From: Glandiceps talaboti
Taxonomy: Eukaryota; Hemichordata; Enteropneusta; Spengelidae
Reading direction: 5' to 3'
DNA length: 64,000 nt
Assembly (NCBI RefSeq): GCF_964340395.1
Contig: NC_135560.1
Location: 22,996,675-23,060,674, forward strand
Both the position numbers and the translations under genes were made by a program. The notes beneath the pieces are model-generated. The model was not told the origin of the DNA and made no database searches. It was given only the letters and a program-made list of their open reading frames with translations. Below, piece by piece: positions 1 through 14,713 of this stretch (position 1 is its first letter; every line of letters begins with the position of its first letter).

Positions 1-2354
1 AACGACCAAGATTTATTTGTTTTTCATTTCGCCAAACAATATCCAACGATCTGTATCACTACTGTTCCGACCTATATGTAATGTTTTAAATCAAAGCCTA
101 CAAAGGCAATGAAGTACTCCTTCGCAAATGACCTGATTCATGTCACTATATAGATGATAGTCAATCGACCTAGTTTCCTGCTCATCTATCAGTAAGGATT
201 GACAAAAGTAGTCTTTGAAAGGTTACAATTTGTACTTTTATTAGGAATAGGATTTGTATGCCCGTCGGAGAAAAAACAAAACCGGATATTAACTATGCAG
301 TGTCTCTACTTTCAGCTTGTAAAAACGGTCTTATCATCAGTACAGACACTGAACGACCTACGCACATTTCTAAAATATAATTCAGCTTAACAGGCATGTC
401 AAATACGTTTACTTGCACGACTGCTCGACAAAGAAGCGGACACGGTACAGCCATCTGCAAATGCTTTTGCCAAACCAAATACTTATTATTGATACACTGT
501 CCTGAATTGAGAATTGGGATTAAGAGAACAAAGCAACTACGAATCATTAATTTACTACCTTTCGTAAAGCAATGAACCCAAACTTTTACTGGAAGCATTC
601 TTTTAGCGTACAATGCACGTACAATGTTTCTGAAATCCCCTTTATAGCCACCTGAAAGTCTTAAATAATACCTAGTACATCAAAGTCTTGGAATATAGGT
701 AAACACCCCATATACAGAATTGACCTACAATGTGTGATAAGTAGCGTACCATTCTTTAAGAGACGATATTCATCTGATAGATATTTCATTACAGAAAACT
801 TAGAATCGATTAAGATATTTTTGGTTGGATTGGGGGGTTTTTTCAGTCATTATTTATTTATTTACATTATCTTTCCCAGTCATATGAAGTCGGTGCTGGC
901 ATGTCATTTAAAAAAAATATACAATAAAGTCAAATGTGAAATGTATATGAATAAAGCAGATATTCCTAAAATACATACACGAATATTAGTTTTACAGGTT
1001 GATAAGATATTGTATGATACAATTTAAAGTAAACAAAATTACGTATTCAATTAATAGACGTTTCCCAAGATTTATTCATTCATCATCAAGGAGAGTTGTC
1101 AGGGGAAAAGGAAGTCTGCAAGGTGACCTTTATCATTTTAGTACACTACAGGGTCACATCGTGTAATATATAATGTGTGACACAAGCAATCGTACATGGC
1201 ATTTTGATGTACTTCATCATGTCCAGCAAATATGAATCGATTCGTATTATCCTGACCGACAGGATTCTAATTTTAACTGTAGGTTAATAACAGCATGGGA
1301 CATGTGATTATTCGCTCTTCTAATTCTGTCAGATGTAATGAATTTCTCATGTTTGCCAGATACTTAGTTGCTTAATATGGTTTACTGAATCGACACTTCA
1401 GATGGAGAAGCGTTTAAGCACGGCGCGAATATCCATTAAGCAAAGTTAAACGAGGCGAGATGTTGAAGTGACAAGCGAAATATCGTTCCCTGTCGAACAA
1501 ATTAAAGATTCTGGTCTGAACAGCTTCCCTCGAAATTCTGTTAAATTTTGTAAGCATTGCATATTCATTAACCAGAAATGTGCTCCACTGGTTTAAATTA
1601 CGTTTATACCGTTACGTTACAGAATACTATCACAAAGTATCGGTAGATAAATGAAGTTGTCTTTCTTTCTTTCTCTTTCCAAATGTCTCTTTTCAAAATA
1701 TGTAAATTCTTTCAAAACATGTGTCTTTCTCCAATGTCTGCCCACTCATTTATATGTCCCTCGGATATGACAGAAGGCAGACTTTCGATGGTAGCATTGG
1801 TAAAGTGCATATGTTAATGCCATAGCGCTAGGATGAAAAAAAAGTTTCCTACACGTCGGAAATCAGGTAAATCTCAAGAAACACTGCAAGTTTGGTTTCT
1901 AGTACGACATCTTTACCAGTTCATAGACAACCACGTTTCAACAAGTGAAGCAACAGAATTACACGATCCCCCGCCATGTATTGGTACGATGAGATTAAAA
2001 ATAACCATCAAGACCAGATCCAATCAGTCTCAAATGTCACGTACTGAAAACGACATATCATTCCTTAATACGGGAGAAGTCTTTTGAAGTAATCATTTAA
2101 TCCATTGGCAGGAAGGCTCTGCAAAGACTACTACAGGGTAAGGAAAATAATCAATCAGTGATTAGATTACTTTCGGGCGATGTAATCATTTAAATTTGTC
2201 CGTTAGCGTCAAGAACGCAATTTCTGTCATTGTAAGTACACAACTAAAAGGATCAACTCATGTCAATATGTCGTGAGTAAACGTATGTTGCGACTGTTGA
2301 ACAAATTCAGATCTCAGCAAGCTGTAAGTACACAGTGTACATGTACTTTGACTG
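1..2354. other. Intergenic, nothing recognised
   Basis: AT-rich DNA. The open frames on both strands are short, low in information and match no family I recognise. There is a short TTTC-rich stretch near 1,660-1,735. I see no splice-bounded exon with conserved residues and no transposon terminus. Confidence 0.5.
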
Positions 2355-2425
2355 GTATTAGTGAGTCTAGCGCATGATTCTCCAAAAGTTAGAAACTCGT
2401 GTTCAAGTCTTGTAATTTCACAAAA
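2355..2425 (+). pseudogene. Decayed tRNA-Trp-like sequence (tRNA pseudogene or SINE head)
   Basis: The stretch reads like the 3' two thirds of a tRNA. TAGCGC corresponds to the 3' side of the D arm. A five-pair anticodon stem (TGATT with AGTTA, two G-T pairs) encloses the seven-base loop CTCCAAA, which has CCA at the anticodon positions, as in tRNA-Trp. A five-base variable region follows, then the T loop TTCAAGT. The T stem has two mismatches and the D arm and acceptor stem do not fold, so this is a relic, either a tRNA pseudogene or the head of a tRNA-derived SINE. Chance resemblance cannot be excluded. Confidence 0.35.
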
Positions 2426-5400
2426 CAAGTGAAGTTTCCAATGTCTATTTCATCACCCATAGCTAAATACGACCACCACGTACTGAGATAAATCTTTTAA
2501 CATAACAACCAGCCAATCTATTCATAGGGATGAATTCAAGCGTTCAAAGATTGTAAGATGGTAGACTATTATATTAGGAAACGAACGTGCCTAATTGAGT
2601 CAATTAAAAAAAGCTTTATCTAATCCTAGGAAATGAGCACGACAGTTAATATTTATGGATAACTGGTTTATGGACATAAAATAGCTCACACCTTCGTTTA
2701 AATTTTGACATCTTTGTCCTAATTATACTGTTGTTGTTGTTGTTTTTTATTTTCCAAGGGAACACGATGAAAGTATCCGTTAATATCACTTTTATAAGGT
2801 GTTAGACATCAAACGATGTCTTAGGAATATTTCAACTATTCAAAGATAAGTTATAACTTTGTCACCTACCGGTAGTAATTAAAGCAGAATTAAATTGATC
2901 AATTTAGTGATTATGTTTATGATCATTTAATTTGTTTTTACATCATAATTTTAGATGGCAACCGTAACATTCATGTTCTCATGTGAAGGTACCATTTCGT
3001 GTTCATTTAACTGCTTCATACAATTCTTAAAGCTCGCCAATTCTGTCAACGCACGGTTTGTTCAAAATGCATTGACTAATATGGTGTTTTCATGTCTCCC
3101 TATGTCAGTCACTAGAACTTGAGATACGCAAACTTTTTAGATCTAGCGTTGATATCAAATAAGAGGTGACCTTTTGTATTCGCCGATAGGTTTATGATGT
3201 CATTAAGATATCATTTTAGAAAACTAATACGAACGGCGTCTTTCCGCTTCGATAATTTTACTCTGACGTCCGGCGCACCTGTTACTCATATATATATATG
3301 AAATTGTCTAATATTTCTTCCTTTAAGCAACGTAAAAGTCAAAATCCTCTTAACGCAAGCCGCAATATATACCTAAGATAAACATATATATATATAATAA
3401 TCACATATTTCTGTTCTACAATTTGTGCTTGTGTGGTTTTATGACAGCGGTATAAGGGTTACTTTATATCTTCTCACAAATTAGGATTAGTGGATAGTTG
3501 ACTGACTTACTAGCTTATCTTTTACTACAGAGCGTAATGTTTACTGATAGGTTATTTGAATGTTTCAAGTGGTGAAAGGTAGAGAAGTGGGCAGGATTCC
3601 ATCTGACTATTTGTTATTACGCCTAACAAAACAAATTGTGTGGTTCCGATTACGCTCAATTTTAGAATAGGTGGGGTTGGTAGAATTTTTTTCTGTATGA
3701 GTGTCTAGTTTAGATTTTCCGTTGTTTTCCAAATGATCTCAGTGTTGTTTATTTCTTCCTATCAGATGTACAGCCACTACAGATTGGAAGAACAGTTTTA
3801 CTTTGTCTTTTTATTAAAGTTTATGTCAGTTTCTGCATCCACCATTTCTCGTGAGACTTCACAATTTTTGCGATTTTATTATTTTTTTCTCGAATACGGA
3901 AAAAAAGTTCAGGGTAGGCAGTGAAAAGCTAGGTGAGGTCGGGTAACCGGAACTTAACAATATTTTTTTAGGACTTATACCAGTCTGATTTAGATATTTC
4001 TGGGACACAAGTCTAAATACACAAATACAAAGAAGCAAACACACTTATCTGAAATGAATATGAAAAGGTACTACTTAGGACGCCAATACTTGATCCTGAC
4101 ATACATAATGATGTATTACATGATATGAGTCAATTCTATTAGTACCAGGTCAGGTAGGTTGTAAGTATTGTCCTTAAATACAATTGTTTCTAATTATAGT
4201 ATTCCCCGATCTTGCTTAAACTGCCACGTGTAATCAATATTGTGGTAAACGTGTGTTGTAGATGGAACAGAGATCACAGAGAAAAGTAATCTTTTTAATC
4301 GTTCGTATACGTGCTCACATGTTTAGAGAAGGATAAAAGTTTTACCAAATAAATAATATTTTGTCGAAATAATTACACACAAATTGGTGCAAGTATTAAA
4401 TGTTGTAATGTGTATTTATTACAACACACAAAACTGAATTGAATTAATCGAAAGGTGTAACACTTGAAAAAAAAACATTTCACTGAGCACATTTTTATAC
4501 ATAATAACTATCAATAATATAATATACATATCTATCAATATACCTAACTACGTACGTTTGGTTTAAGCGGGGAAAATATTACCGATTATGAATGTTTTGA
4601 CTTATATTTCGAGCATTGATGTAGGTACGTATTGTCGCGGTATAGAACGACCAGGACATAAGTCCCATATTTTCATGTTTGAATGCGTACAACCTGATTT
4701 GCGATTGGTATAATAATGCTTATTTGGATACTTAATACGATACAAAACAGTTTTATGATACTACTGGTGTATCATGAAAGGACGATTAAAGTCTGTTTGA
4801 TATTGTATTCTTCAAAAGACTAAATTAAAGGGTTCTATCCCTTCCAAATGGCATTGACACTAACAAGTTATTTTCTTCCAGAAGAAAATACGTACGTACG
4901 AGGGACTTTCTTCTAAGATTAAATCGGATTCCTTAAATTCTCGGCATCTTCATTACATAAGAATTCCACTTGAGTGTTGAAAACGTGCCACTAAATGGTG
5001 TCGTTATTGTACCTATAGGCCGCACGTCGTCCATTCACTGTTGGAATACAGACTCAATTAACTCAATGTACGTATGATAACCCTACACTGATGGTGTCGA
5101 ATGGCAGAGAAAACCATTATTAGTTCTCGCACGTTTTTAACACTATTGGTATTTTTCTCGACAGCCAGCATTAATGAAAATATCCTTTGGCGTATTAAAG
5201 CTGTTGAACCCCATAGATTTTCCTGTGAGGTATGGCGCATTCCGTCAATTACTCGTAGTCTGACTACATTTTAAACTAGTTTGCAATAACAATCCCCTAA
5301 GATGTTGTCTCAGGAAAGAGTTAAAACTGAAAAGATTCATTACGGTGTTCATAAAATAATCCATGTCGTTTCCTTAAGATTTTAATTCTTCATACACTAC

Positions 5401-6439
5401 ATTTTCCCGCTTTAAATTCGGACCGCAAAGAAAGTATGAGTCTTTAGAAATGTAATCAGAATTGCACAGATTTTCTATGAATGTCAAATGTTGATCTTTC
5501 GTATGGTGAGTAATTGGCCTTTGCAGAATCTGTTCAAGTTTTGTTCTTCTCGTATTTTGCTTAACTGGAATTAAAGTATATATGGAACAGTCATAAATGT
5601 GTTCTGGATATTTTAATACCCAGGAAAAATGCTGTTTACGTTTGTGCAAACCGCTTCTTATCTAAGCAATAATTGACGTAAATTTGGCTTGTTGGCAGAC
5701 AAATTCATCTACTTTGTCTTGAGGCTCAATTTGTATGCGCGTAATTTCTTATCTCTTATTGCTTATGCATTTTGGATTTCAAGACTATATCTTTTGCCTA
5801 TAATACCTTAGACATTGTGAAGTAAAGAAAATATGCAAATGAAATATAATGTGGAACACACCAACTATAGTCGACACGTGGATATATTAGCAGCTTAAAT
5901 TGTACAGCATTATCGGGGTAAAGTCATTTATGCCGAAGAGTGAGCCGAATAACGCTTTCCGTGTTCTATCTACCACATGGGGATACATTGACTCACCCTT
6001 TACATATGATGGATTTGTGTCAGAAAATCATAGAGAGTAAGGCTGTTACGGTAAACAAGTCATTGCCCTTCCGTCGACCTCATCCAGTGGTCAGGAATAT
6101 ATCGTGTTTCGATAATAATACATTTCTCCACTCTAGTGCGTCGCTTCATTCAATTAATTTTATTTATAATCTTTTAGCCAAGTACTACTTGATACATTGT
6201 AAATAGAGTTGGACGTGCTTTCTTAGTTTAGTTTTCAATTGCCGAAGGGGGAAAACTACTTGCATTAAATAACAAAAGTTAATTCTATTAATTGATACAA
6301 ACGCATTTGTCAAATTTTACCTTTGGATTTTAGAAATCCAAGCAAAGTAGTCGTGAGAAACATACAGAAACTCATAAAATGTCAAAAAACGTGGGACTCT
6401 TATAATCATGCAAAATGTAACCTCTTATTTTTCGACTTA
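2426..6439. other. Intergenic, nothing recognised
   Basis: AT-rich DNA with short AT dinucleotide runs (3,288-3,299 and around 3,385). None of the short open frames shows a recognisable domain, and I see no clear mobile-element ends. Confidence 0.5.
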
Positions 6440-6640
6440 ATGTATATCCATACATGGAAACAAGTTTCTTCCTATAAAAGCAACTCTTTTTACGAACACG
6501 TGAAAATTATTAAATTAGTATTATTAGTGGTTTTCAATCAACATGTTTTAGACATTTGGAACACTTTACCAGAGAGAGTTATTGCTACTACATCAAGTAA
6601 TCATTTTAAAACTGTTAAAGTAATATACACGTTATTACCA
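6440..6640 (+). mobile_element. Relic of a non-LTR retrotransposon ORF2 C-terminus
   Basis: An open frame here ends with a stretch reading VFNQHVLDIWNTLPERV followed by a Ser/Thr-rich spacer and FKT. This matches the C-terminal signature common to CR1/Jockey-like reverse transcriptase proteins (F..RV...WN.LP..VV.A.S...FK). Nothing upstream in frame looks like reverse transcriptase, so it is a 5'-truncated, decayed copy. The family assignment rests on this motif alone. Confidence 0.5.
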
Positions 6641-7059
6641 TCATACGTTTCATTTGGGTCAAAATACTAGTATACAAAACATTTAAAAACTCGAAACCTG
6701 GCAACGTATACTACGTCTCCAAGTCTTGAATGATGATGTTCCCATATTACTCTAAGCGATATAATACCCTGTTATCACTCACTGATTGTTTATATTGACG
6801 CATAATATGTCTGAGTCACATTTAATCATTACTATTTGAAAGTTGACATGAAGCTGCAGGCGTTCTTCAGCAGTAAAGCCGACTTTGTAGTAATTATGGC
6901 AAAATGTGTTTAATGTTCAGTTGTGTTTGCAGTCGACAGCATATGAATCGCTAAGGACATGTACGACTGATAATTGTAATCTCAGACCGTACAATGTGTA
7001 CCATAAATATGACACATGGAATTTCATAAACTTTATAATTCAGGATTACAAGACCGGGA

Positions 7060-7316
<257 letters not shown>

Positions 7317-7949
7317 TATCGAAATATAAAAAAAGTCAGACAATGTAAACTATGACGTTTCCTGTGATTTGCAATAGTTTGGGGCCACGCTGTTTTTAGA
7401 TTTGACGTTTTTACAAATTTAGAATTTTTTTGTCTTTCCGTATAGAAACCAAATAATCATTAAGTGTGTAACAGCAAACGTAATATGTACGGCAGAGGGT
7501 CTATGACCAGATTACTGATATACAGCTTAATACAAATATATGATTCAGGGTGTATTTACCATTGGCAAAATACGCCCTGCTTAGTTTTGTTCGCATTATT
7601 TGCGGAAACAAACTATTGCACAGGATAATAAGTTCCATTTGATTAAACTCGAAACTGTAGGCTATTTTTCCAAAATATTTAGATTTCTGTTCTTACAGAC
7701 AAAAAGCTACGCAATAAATGTGCCATTGACATAGTTCCTGTTTCCGAAGCACGAATATTAATAAAACGGTTACCGACTTTCAAATGTGAAAATGTCTACC
7801 ATGTGCAATTTTGTTGCTGGATCAAGTCTGTAATATCCTATGTCTATAGAAAGTAATTAAATTGGCACTTTTTCTTGGCAGGCATAGTTTACTTTATTTT
7901 CCCAAGTGCGCAGTTCTTAAAAGAATTGTCCAAAATGCTAAAACTACAT

Positions 7950-8276
7950 CAACTAATTACGGAAATTTAATGAGGACACAGATCTAACGTAGTTTTTAAA
8001 CTATGGGACTATATTTTTTTTATCATAGCAGTAGTTTTTATTTCATGGGGTAGTTTTTATATTTCGTAGTAGTTTGTATTTCACGGGAAACGTATTCCTA
8101 AAAAACTGCTCTCATGAAATAATAAAACTACTCCCATGGTGAATAAAATCTAATCCCACGAAGTAAAAACCGTTCCCATGGTAAAACAAACCTACTCCCA
8201 TGAAATAAAAATTACTCCCATGGTACAAAAAAACCCACTACTTCTGTGTCCTCACTAAGCTTCTGTAACTAATCAT
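7950..8276. mobile_element. Palindromic foldback element (MITE-like)
   Basis: The outer ends carry a perfect 12-bp inverted repeat, TGAGGACACAGA at 7,971-7,982 and its complement at 8,243-8,254. Similarity continues about 20 bp further outward with mostly transition differences. Both arms are built from degenerate units of about 22 bp related to CTACTCCCATGAAATAAAAA, on the plus strand in the right arm and the minus strand in the left arm, meeting near 8,112. There is no coding capacity. This fits a non-autonomous foldback transposon. I could not identify a target-site duplication, so the superfamily is unknown. Confidence 0.65.
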
Positions 8277-11200
8277 CTGAACCAATTGTATCAAGTTAAT
8301 GTTTTATAGGACTTCGTTTTCTTTCAATAAAAATGCAGTGACACACAAGTGTGCTAAGACTTTCTAGCCGGTTGAATAAAGTAACATGAATAAAGGTTGA
8401 AACAAAGTAAATGCACCATTTTCCTCTGGAATCTCTTAAAACTATCTTGGTGAGTCAGACGTGCAATAACTGAATTGCCTATAGTATTGTAATTGCACCA
8501 TTACCAGTCAAGTGTATGGACGGCTTCGGATATATTGACTCTACTATCTGTGAACTTCACCCAGTCTCTCAGTAATGTGGTTTCCCTTGACGAACTTACT
8601 CGATTGATACATGAGTGATTCTAATCCGTACAAGAACATGAATGTTGGAGCCACATACGAAACATACCGAATGGGTTTTAATAATTTGATTTTGGTGTAG
8701 GAGAAAAACATCTCGTGTGCATAATTAAAACAAATATAGATTTTATTCAAAAGCTAAATTTGATATTTTTTAACCCACCGTAATGGTTAAATAATTTAAA
8801 AATAGGTACTGATTGGTAAACCTCACTCGGGAAAAAGTGTCTACTATTTTGATATTGAGAATTGAGATATAACAAAACAAGTTCCCTCCTAGACAAATGA
8901 GCAATGCTTGCAAGACTTTTAAGAGGAAAAATTGCATCCAATATTTCATACTTTGTCCTAGAAAATCTAACATCAAGAGAGGAAATTTAAACTTCTACCA
9001 CGCACATTATCTTAACAACACGATGCGATGAAGATGTCACTTTTAATGTAGGCAATTAGTGTTCCTGAAGAGTATTACAATTCTGAATGTAAAGCATTTT
9101 CATCACATTTTTTCACACATGGTACAGACTGTGGTATCTGTACTTCTACTATTTCTTGCGACGATGTAGTACTACAGTGTAAATAATGTTTTGCATTTGT
9201 GTAAAACAAAAGGTCGCATTACCGAATACAATTATTTTGGGTGATACGTGCCTATTAATATAGCTTGAATGGTTTCAAATTGCGACTTGTAATGGGTACG
9301 GTAAACGTAATCGACCATTCTAACAGGTCACGTAAGCACGCTCGAGCAGTTGCTATTATTCTAGCAGCACGTTTCCCTTTTGTTGTTAATATTCCATAAG
9401 TTTACACACACCTTAGCAATCCATATAAAGATCTCTTGCCAACATGATTTAATGAGAGAAGTTTAAAGTTTAACGTGGTTGATGATGCACACACTATTGA
9501 TCGTGACACTTAGCCCAGTTGAAAGATGCCGTGAGATGTTTCGTAAAACGATATTACTTGAGAATTTCCAAGGTGTAATAAAATGCATTTGTACGCATGA
9601 GTTCCTCCGCCTTCGCCTATTAAATCTGCGATAAATGGTCGAGTATTCGGATGAACAACTGAAAGCGTTGACCCCTTAATTTACACTATAGTTGGTCGAT
9701 TTTAACAAGAGAGTTAACTATGGCAGACCAAGACAGGGTATATAGTCCAACCACTAAGTGAATTGAAAACGCAATACATATATAAGAGCCAATGCTCAAA
9801 ATGAAGACCAGGCAATGAACGAGTGTAAATAACATATTAATAGTGAACAAGTTGAAAAAGTACCTTATCAAATTGCATACGCATGAATTCCATTCCTTAT
9901 GACTTCCTAGAATAAGCTATTATATTCCAAAATTAGTTCAGAGGATGAATAATACGCCTATTTCAAATCAAATGGTCATAAAATAACCAATTTTACTAAT
10001 TGGTTGTAATAACAATTGATATTTAATACTTGCACAGGTTTAAATTCAAGGCAGCAATATTGGTAACGCAGTGAAAGAATAGTACATGTCTGAATCTTTA
10101 GTTATAGCATACCATGCACGTCGGGTCTATGGTTGTAGTTATGTTATATTACCCAATAGGGTCAACGATGACACCTTGTAGCTTGAATGCAATACGTTGA
10201 GACTTGCAGAGTGACTTACATTGACTATTTGTACAATTATACCTTGCTGTTGAGGAATGACATGACTCGGTGCAATAATGACAAGGTATACAATGTGTCC
10301 AAGCATGATATAACATTGTCATATCCTCGGTTTTTCAGCTGTGCTTTACATCGAAGGTCATCGAAACGTGTCTGTGTCCTATACCGAACAGGAAGTATGT
10401 CTTCCGTGATTTTGAAAGTTTTTCAATTAATGGAGGACACATGCTGTTAGTATATATATGGATATGAGTACATTGGGCTAATAGTGCACAGGTTTAGTTG
10501 GTATCATATTTTAAAACGATATCAATATTGTTTTAACAAAACGTTGTCATCTTTCCGATCTAAACATGAAAAGCCGATTTAATCAGCAATAACGAGATAC
10601 AAACTGTATGGTTCTTGTAAAATAAATTATTCTGATGAACAATATACTTCATATGAAATCGAGCTTCCTGTGATAATATACATGATTTTTTTTCCATGAG
10701 TTGTACACATCAACACACACCTTTAGCCGTGAAATCATGCCTGGCTGTAGTTGGTGTCATAATCAGTCAATGGATACATATTACATTGAAACACATGAAC
10801 ATATTTGGTTTGTTAAGCAACCATATTACGATCAGCCTGATGGGTTTTTATTTTAGCTATTGTGTACACTGACAGACGGACATAGACACATACAAACAGA
10901 CATGATTATAACGTTATCGCACTTTATGAATGGTAAAATGAGAGTACAAGCGACCAAACTCAGTCTTGTACTCTTTTATATCCACAGCGTGCCCATTAGT
11001 ATATAGTGGTTATATTACTATTAATAGTGGAATGAAATACAGAAAGCATATGCCTGCAGGTTTGAAAACATCACCGAGTTAATTAAACATTTGGAAAGAA
11101 AGATAACACTAGACGAGGACAATCGATAGTAGAACATGACAGTGAGAACAAACAAACCGAAACTACGCACACGGACAGGATACTATACTACGCTGTAGAT

Positions 11201-12543
11201 TCTTTACTGTGCGGTTTCCACAATGAAAAAAATTGAACATGTGGTTTGCAGTTCCATTGACTTCCTTACCTTACGGATATGTGCTGTCTCGTAGTGTTCA
11301 AAAAACAAACCGATACTGTCTCGTGCCTTTGTGTATTTAGGAAAGGTTCCGTATTGGTGAATGATTTCCTTAGGAATAAAAATGATGTTTTAAAGACGAT
11401 GTCTGGAAACTCGTTAATACTACATAACACAAATAACGTTAATCATGTGTTTGAATTCAACATGATGAATGATGCAATTCCATCTCTCCCTATTCTCTGT
11501 TTATTAACAGCGACGCCATAATCAAATTTATGTATGTGAAAAAAAAATATAATTATAAACATACACATATATCATAACCTGTACGTTATTTCCTTGAAAT
11601 GTGTATAAACTCAAGGTAGTATGTGTCATCGAAATAAAAGGTCTCAAACTGTTGTTTTTACTTGATTCAAGAAAATTCCACGTTGAAATCGAGAAAAAAA
11701 ATCATTGTCTACCACGCAAAATTTTGAAATATATATGAAGATGTTATTGATGTTACCCACTTTTGTAATACAGAAATAGTTGTTTTAACTGTATGGGAAA
11801 ATAGAATATTGCCGATTTCCTTTAACACAAGTTGATGAACCCCTCAAATTGCTATTATTACATCGAAAGGGTGAGGAACAAGCCGTCATTTAACAAAGTC
11901 TAGAGATATTTGAATAACGTTGCTTTTCAGGGATGTTGTTCCTGATGCGCATTCTATCTCAACGGAAGACTATCTACACCTTCTGTAATGGTATCACCAT
12001 ACATGTTGCTCAATTACTATTAAAATATATATTGTGTCTAGTAATACATTTTATGTCCTATTACGAACATAATTATCGACAGATTCTGAGTTGACAATCT
12101 AATTCTCCAAAAATAGTGTATATGCGTTATTTCACTATATTTTGATAACTTTGTAGTCATTTTAATGACAAACACGACACAATATATTATTTCTATATCA
12201 CCAGATAATTGTATTCTTTCAATATGGTATTACCATTATTACACGCTATCAGCAATTATGCAAATTCGTAAAACTGCTCGACTGATAGCGTGGTGTCACC
12301 TTTACAGAGGTTAAATGAACATCAAAAGGATGTTAGAAAACTCATGGTGAGAGAACATCTACCATTGATGCCTATTTTCCTATTATATATGGGTCTCCCA
12401 CAGCGAAATCAAAGCGCTTAATAACCACACGGCTTGAAATCTGTGGCTTTTTATTACAAGTATTGTGTATTCATTTTGATGTGTCACACACAACTTCCCC
12501 TCGAGTCAGTTAAAGATTCTATAATGTTTAAAGATGAAGTGTG
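8277..12543. other. Intergenic, nothing recognised
   Basis: AT-rich DNA without a supported exon, RNA gene or repeat array. Open frames are all under about 90 codons and look random. Confidence 0.5.
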
Positions 12544-14514
<1,971 letters not shown>

Positions 14515-14713
14515 TATGTATGTATGTATGTATGTATGTATGTATGTATGTATGTATGCATGTATGCATGTATGCATGTATGTATGTATGTATGTATGTA
14601 TGTCTGTCTGTCTGTCTGTCTGTCTGTATGTATGTATGTATGTATGTATGTATGTATGTATGTATGTATGTATGTATGTATGTATGTATGTATGTGTGTG
14701 TGTGTGGGGGGGG
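14515..14713. repeat. (TATG)n/(TCTG)n microsatellite
   Basis: TATG tetranucleotides with TATGCATG variants, an internal (TCTG)n block around 14,603-14,627, more TATG, and a final (TG)n and G run. Frames of about 100 codons in several phases on both strands are by-products of the repeat. Confidence 0.97.
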
